From positions 124,001 to 188,000 of the forward strand of contig NC_013162.1 of NCBI RefSeq assembly GCF_000023285.1: a DNA stretch of 64,000 bases. The letters run 5' to 3'. Shown piece by piece: positions 58,861 through 64,000 of this stretch (position 1 is the stretch's first letter; every line of letters starts with the position of its first letter). Below the pieces are notes generated by a model. That model was not told the DNA's origin, searched no databases, and worked only from the letters and a program-made list of their open reading frames with translations. A program made the translations under genes and the position numbers. The DNA comes from Capnocytophaga ochracea DSM 7271 (GTDB taxonomy: Bacteria > Bacteroidota > Bacteroidia > Flavobacteriales > Flavobacteriaceae).

Positions 58861-60600
58861 ATGACAACAAATTCATATAAAGAAAAACTTTCAGAGGCAA
58901 CACAGCAATACCTAAAACTTACTAAACAATACAACCAAATTAGCTTCCTCCGATTAGCTGAAATGCTACTTATCATTTGGTCAGTATACAAACTTATAAA
59001 AGCTCCATCAGTAGTAATGGGGCTATTTTGTATGCTTACTATTGTGGTTTTCCTTCTTTTGATAGTAAAACACAAGAAAATAAGTGCGTTGCGCAGTATC
59101 GCTCAAACTAAAATACGCCTCAATGAGCAGGAAATTGCATTTTTAGAACAACATACTTTCTTCACCGATAACGGCAAAGATTTTCAAGAAGAAAACCACC
59201 CTTATGCTTACGATTTGGATATTTTAGGTGAACATTCACTCTATCATTATCTTAACCGTACGCATACTTTCTTAGGCAGAAAACTTTTAGCCGAGCGACT
59301 TCTCTCTCCTTCTTCTGAGGACATTATCAACACACAAGAACAGATAAAAGCACTTACTCCCGACCTAAGCTGGCGACAAACCTTTACTGCTTATGCTCAA
59401 CAAATAGATGACAGCAAAGATTTTTACATTAAACTACGCACTTGGGCAGGTAGCACTGTGAAACTATTAAGCAAAACAATGCAATATACTCTCATTGTTC
59501 TACCTATATTCCTCATCATAAGTCTTTTGATAGGATATGGAAACGACAACGAACTACTAAAAAGCGTTGGAAAGTTCTTAATCACTCTAAACTTGCTACT
59601 GTTTTTCTCTTTTATTGGTAAAATGACGAAAGAAAAACTCGGTTTTGAGCGTACTTATACAATGTTATATGCTTTTAAGGAGTGTATTGCACAAGTAGAA
59701 GCGCGTTTCCCTGAGAAAAACAAACAAGCAAGCGCTAAAATAGCTCAACTTTCCCGATTGTTAGACGATTTGGACAACGTGAGTAATATATTAGTCTCTA
59801 TACCCCTAAACCTTTTCTCTTTTTATCACGTACATCGTTATCAGCAACTTTTGCAATGGAAGGCGCAATATGCAAGCTGTATTGAAGAATGGTTAGAGTC
59901 GGTGGGGGAAACGGAAGTGTTGTGCAGTTTTGCTAACTTTAGTTATAACAACCCTGAATTCGTTTATCCTACCCTCAATAATGATTATAAAATAGCTTTT
60001 GAAGCCGTAGGACACCCACTTATCCCTTCTGAACATCGGATTACCAATGATATTACACTGGGAGAGCACGCTTTTGTATTGCTTACGGGCTCTAATATGT
60101 CGGGTAAGAGTACTTTCTTGCGCACTTTGGGAGTTAATATGTTGCTTACCCTTGTTGGGTTACCTGTTTGTGCGCGCAAAGCCAATATACACCCTTTGCG
60201 TTTACGCGTCTCTATGCGTCTTGCTGATTCGCTTAACGACGGCAAATCGTATTTCTTTGCTGAAATCAATCGTATACAGCAGATAATGGAAACCTTAGAG
60301 GACGAACGTTGCTTTGTGCTCTTAGACGAAGTACTACGGGGTACTAATTCAGAAGACAAACAGTACGGCACTATTAAGATTATCGAACGATTGCTTTCCT
60401 TACAAGCTTTGGGCGTGCTGGCTACTCACGATATAGAAGTGTGTAAACTTACTGAACAATATCCTCATCAACTTCAAAATAAATGCTTTGAGTCTGACAT
60501 CACCAATGGAGAACTCACTTTCGACTATAAGTTAAGAGAGGGCGTTTGCCAAAACAAAAATGCTACTTTCTTGATGAAAAAATTGGGAATCATTAGGTAA
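58861..60600 (+). CDS. Membrane-anchored MutS-like ATPase
   Basis: 579-residue protein with a MutS-type C-terminal ATPase: Walker A LLTGSNMSGKSTFLRTLG (about 401-418), Walker B CFVLLDEVLRGTNSEDKQYG (about 486-505) and the signature GVLATHDIEV. It lacks the mismatch-binding domain. The N-terminal half holds TM-like segments (LAEMLLIIWSVYKLI, VVMGLFCMLTIVVFLLLIV, TLIVLPIFLIISLLIGYG and FLITLNLLLFFSFIG). Soluble MutS does not have these; a membrane-associated MutS-related family is common in Bacteroidetes. Start uncertain: ATG 58861 or 58840, within an AATGACAAATTACGAATGAC-type low-complexity stretch. Confidence 0.82.
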   Translation: MTTNSYKEKLSEATQQYLKLTKQYNQISFLRLAEMLLIIWSVYKLIKAPSVVMGLFCMLTIVVFLLLIVKHKKISALRSIAQTKIRLNEQEIAFLEQHTFFTDNGKDFQEENHPYAYDLDILGEHSLYHYLNRTHTFLGRKLLAERLLSPSSEDIINTQEQIKALTPDLSWRQTFTAYAQQIDDSKDFYIKLRTWAGSTVKLLSKTMQYTLIVLPIFLIISLLIGYGNDNELLKSVGKFLITLNLLLFFSFIGKMTKEKLGFERTYTMLYAFKECIAQVEARFPEKNKQASAKIAQLSRLLDDLDNVSNILVSIPLNLFSFYHVHRYQQLLQWKAQYASCIEEWLESVGETEVLCSFANFSYNNPEFVYPTLNNDYKIAFEAVGHPLIPSEHRITNDITLGEHAFVLLTGSNMSGKSTFLRTLGVNMLLTLVGLPVCARKANIHPLRLRVSMRLADSLNDGKSYFFAEINRIQQIMETLEDERCFVLLDEVLRGTNSEDKQYGTIKIIERLLSLQALGVLATHDIEVCKLTEQYPHQLQNKCFESDITNGELTFDYKLREGVCQNKNATFLMKKLGIIR

Positions 60601-60609
60601 TACCGAATT

Positions 60610-60654
60610 AATACCAATAATACCAATAATGCCAATAATGCCAGAAATGCCAAA
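60610..60654 (+). repeat. 9-bp repeat, five units
   Basis: AATACCAAT twice, AATGCCAAT, AATGCCAGA, AATGCCAAA. These are the reverse-complement relatives of 36376-36411. Confidence 0.75.
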
Positions 60655-60723
60655 TAAAGATTAGCAAATTAGCAGATTTGAAAATTAGCAAATAGGAAGT
60701 GTTGTTAATGGTGAATGGTGAAA

Positions 60724-60888
60724 TTGGGAGAGGATTATAGGAAGCTTATAGGATAAACGAACAAAGAGTGGCTCTACAGTGGCTCTACAGTGGCTCTACA
60801 ACGAACAAAAGACGAAGGAAGAACGAACAAAAGACGAACAAAAGACGAAGGAAGAACGAACAAAAGACGAACAATGAACGAAGGAAGA
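60724..60888 (+). repeat. 11-bp word array, island C (15 words)
   Basis: In register: TTGGGAGAGGA, TTATAGGAAGC, TTATAGGATAA, ACGAACAAAGA, three GTGGCTCTACA, ACGAACAAAAG, ACGAAGGAAGA, two ACGAACAAAAG, ACGAAGGAAGA, ACGAACAAAAG, ACGAACAATGA, ACGAAGGAAGA. Unlike a simple tandem repeat, the words alternate while the 11-bp phase never slips. Confidence 0.9.
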
Positions 60889-60986
60889 GTGTAGCTAAGT
60901 TAGTACTAAGTAGAAGAATACTTGAACGTGTAAGGCAAGTTTCTTCTTTTTTTTATGCCTTTAAACTAACATTTTAGGCTTTAAAT

Positions 60987-61017
60987 ATTGTTAGTTGGTA
61001 ATTATTCACTACCTTTG
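60987..61017 (+). promoter_or_regulatory. Promoter of pyrG-yidC
   Basis: ATTG (60987-60990), 19-base spacer, TACCTTTG (61010-61017), only 17 bases before the ATG, giving a very short leader. Confidence 0.72.
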
Positions 61018-61028
61018 CACCAAATTAA

Positions 61029-62654
<1,626 letters not shown>

Positions 62655-62675
62655 AACACGGATAAAAACACTTAT

Positions 62676-64000
62676 ATGGAAGAAAAAAAATTCGATTTAA
62701 AGAGTATTATAGGTTTTACCTTGATTTTTATACTTTTGATGTGGTTTATGAATAACAATAAACCAAGTGAAGAAGAATTAGCTAAACGCAAAGCACAACA
62801 AGAACAACAAGCAAATCAAGCTACTAACACCCAAAAAGACACCCATACCGCTACCTTCCAAGGTATCCCTACTGATTCGGTAGCCTTAGAAAAGTACAAA
62901 GCCAGCTTAGGAGCTTTTGCCTATTCGGCTACTCTACCGTCGGCTAAAGACGGGGTGACTGTATTGGAAAACAAAGATATCAAGCTCACTATCAGCAACC
63001 GGGGCGGACAACCCAAGGAGGTTTTGCTCAAAGAATTTAAAACTTATGATTCTTTACCTGTTTACTTAATTAAAGATTGGAATGCTACTTTTAACCTCAG
63101 TTTTACTACTGCTCAGAACCAAACCCTAAGTTCTAAAGACTTGTACTTTGAGCCTACGCTAAACGAAAACAACGGCAACAAAGTGCTTTCGATGAAGCTC
63201 AAAACTTCAGAAAACGCTTATTTAGAATATGTGTACACCCTACCAAAAGAAGGTTATATGTTGGACGTGGCAGTGCGCTCACAAGGTTTATCGGGTGTTG
63301 TGAATACTTCTAAGCCTATGAACATCGACTGGAAGTTACAGGCACGCCGTATGGAGAAGAGCGTCACCTATGAAAACCGTTATACGCAAGCGACGGTGCA
63401 GTACGACGGCGACCGCATTAGCCGCTTGAGTCAAGGAGGTAATGACGAGCAAAAAGAAGAGAAAGTGAACTGGGTGGCTTACAAACAACACTTGTTTACA
63501 TCGGTGCTCATTTCTGACAACCCGTTTGCCAAAGGCGATTTTGTTTCTCACAATATCGCTATGAGCGAAGGAAAAGATGTAAAATATACCAAGAACTTCC
63601 TTACTTCTTTGCCTATACAAGCGAAAAGCGGAGAGCTAAGCGAGTCGTTACACTTCTATTTTGGACCTAGCGATTACAACGTGCTCAAACAGTACAACGA
63701 CAAGTATGAACTTACTGAGCTCATTCCGTTAGGCTGGGGTATTTTTGGTTGGCTCAACAAATGGTTGTTCATTCCGCTTTACAACTTCCTCACTAATTAT
63801 TTCTCGGTAGGATTGGTGATTATTTTGATGACCATTATCGTGCGTTTATTATTGTCTCCTATCGTTTACAAATCGTACGTATCGCAGGCTAAGATGAAGG
63901 TATTGCGCCCTGAGATTGAGGAAATCAACAAGAAATATGAAGAACCTATGAAACGCCAACAAGAAACTATGGCACTCTACAACAAAGCAGGTGTGAACCC
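62676..64000 (+). CDS. yidC: Membrane protein insertase YidC (partial)
   Basis: The first 441 codons of YidC, cut by the window end. YidC inserts proteins into the inner membrane, alone or with SecYEG. The N-terminal TM helix GFTLIFILLMWFM (about 13-25) is followed by a Gln/Lys-rich linker, the large periplasmic beta domain (about 70-355), and the start of the conserved 60KD_IMP domain. That domain includes SVGLVIILMTIIVRLLLSPI and the cytoplasmic coiled coil, with SQAKMKVLRPEIEEINKKY. The ATG at 62676 is 21 bases after the pyrG stop. About 170-200 further residues are expected beyond 64000. Confidence 0.95.
   Translation, partial: MEEKKFDLKSIIGFTLIFILLMWFMNNNKPSEEELAKRKAQQEQQANQATNTQKDTHTATFQGIPTDSVALEKYKASLGAFAYSATLPSAKDGVTVLENKDIKLTISNRGGQPKEVLLKEFKTYDSLPVYLIKDWNATFNLSFTTAQNQTLSSKDLYFEPTLNENNGNKVLSMKLKTSENAYLEYVYTLPKEGYMLDVAVRSQGLSGVVNTSKPMNIDWKLQARRMEKSVTYENRYTQATVQYDGDRISRLSQGGNDEQKEEKVNWVAYKQHLFTSVLISDNPFAKGDFVSHNIAMSEGKDVKYTKNFLTSLPIQAKSGELSESLHFYFGPSDYNVLKQYNDKYELTELIPLGWGIFGWLNKWLFIPLYNFLTNYFSVGLVIILMTIIVRLLLSPIVYKSYVSQAKMKVLRPEIEEINKKYEEPMKRQQETMALYNKAGVN

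Overview
The window looks like chromosomal DNA of a Flavobacteriaceae bacterium, and Capnocytophaga is my best guess. The DNA is AT-rich. Bacteroidetes promoters recur: a TAnnTTTG -7 box with a TTTG/TTG -33 box 18-22 bases upstream. RND-TolC fusions, M16 proteases, DUF3857/transglutaminase proteins and an IntDOT-like integrase also fit. I saw no rRNA, tRNA or CRISPR array.

Layout. 0.1-9.5 kb: rpsP-rimM, a flippase-like protein with panD, a TlpA-type lipoprotein, two M16 proteases (one active, one degenerate), fructose-bisphosphate aldolase and a BI-1 protein. 9.5-21 kb: a drug-export locus on the minus strand made of TetR, TolC, HlyD, two ABC ATPases and two ABC-2 permeases. Its two halves are separated by about 4.3 kb of small accessory genes among REP-like hairpins. 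21.6-28.8 kb: alaS, an acpH-like gene, rpsA and typA. 28.9-35.8 kb: an ABC-2 permease, thioesterase, CoA ligase, cytosolic transglutaminase-like protein, FAD oxidoreductase/halogenase-like protein and ferredoxin, resembling an aryl-lipid or pigment locus. 36.4-39 kb: CreD, a winged-helix regulator and a membrane protein sharing a 19-bp operator-like palindrome. 39-44.7 kb: a large M16 protease, then ferredoxin reductase, a secreted protein and a [2Fe-2S] ferredoxin. 44.9-53 kb: an integrase, 0.87 kb of structured non-coding DNA and a heavy-metal-type RND efflux operon, which looks like a mobile or acquired segment. 53.9-64 kb: DUF368, MFS, PspC-like, YtxH, holin-like, RodA, a membrane-anchored MutS-like ATPase, pyrG and the start of yidC.

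The most unusual structure is intergenic. Five islands (7204-7357, 21252-21383, 35988-36196, 53671-53824, 60724-60888) are built from uninterrupted strings of different 11-bp words kept in strict 11-bp register, 74 words in all. The vocabulary is shared: ACGAACAATGA, ACGAACAAAAG, GTGGCTCTACA, TTATAGGATAA, TTGGGAGAGGA and the phrase ACGGTGCGAGC-CGCACGGGCAG. Three islands follow the same word order. I do not recognise this family.

Two regulatory circuits can be read from the DNA. A 14-bp palindrome, TAACCATTTGGTTA, lies upstream of both tetR and tolC. The palindrome TACTTTG-N5-CAAAGTA lies upstream of both the creD gene and the operon that contains the winged-helix regulator.
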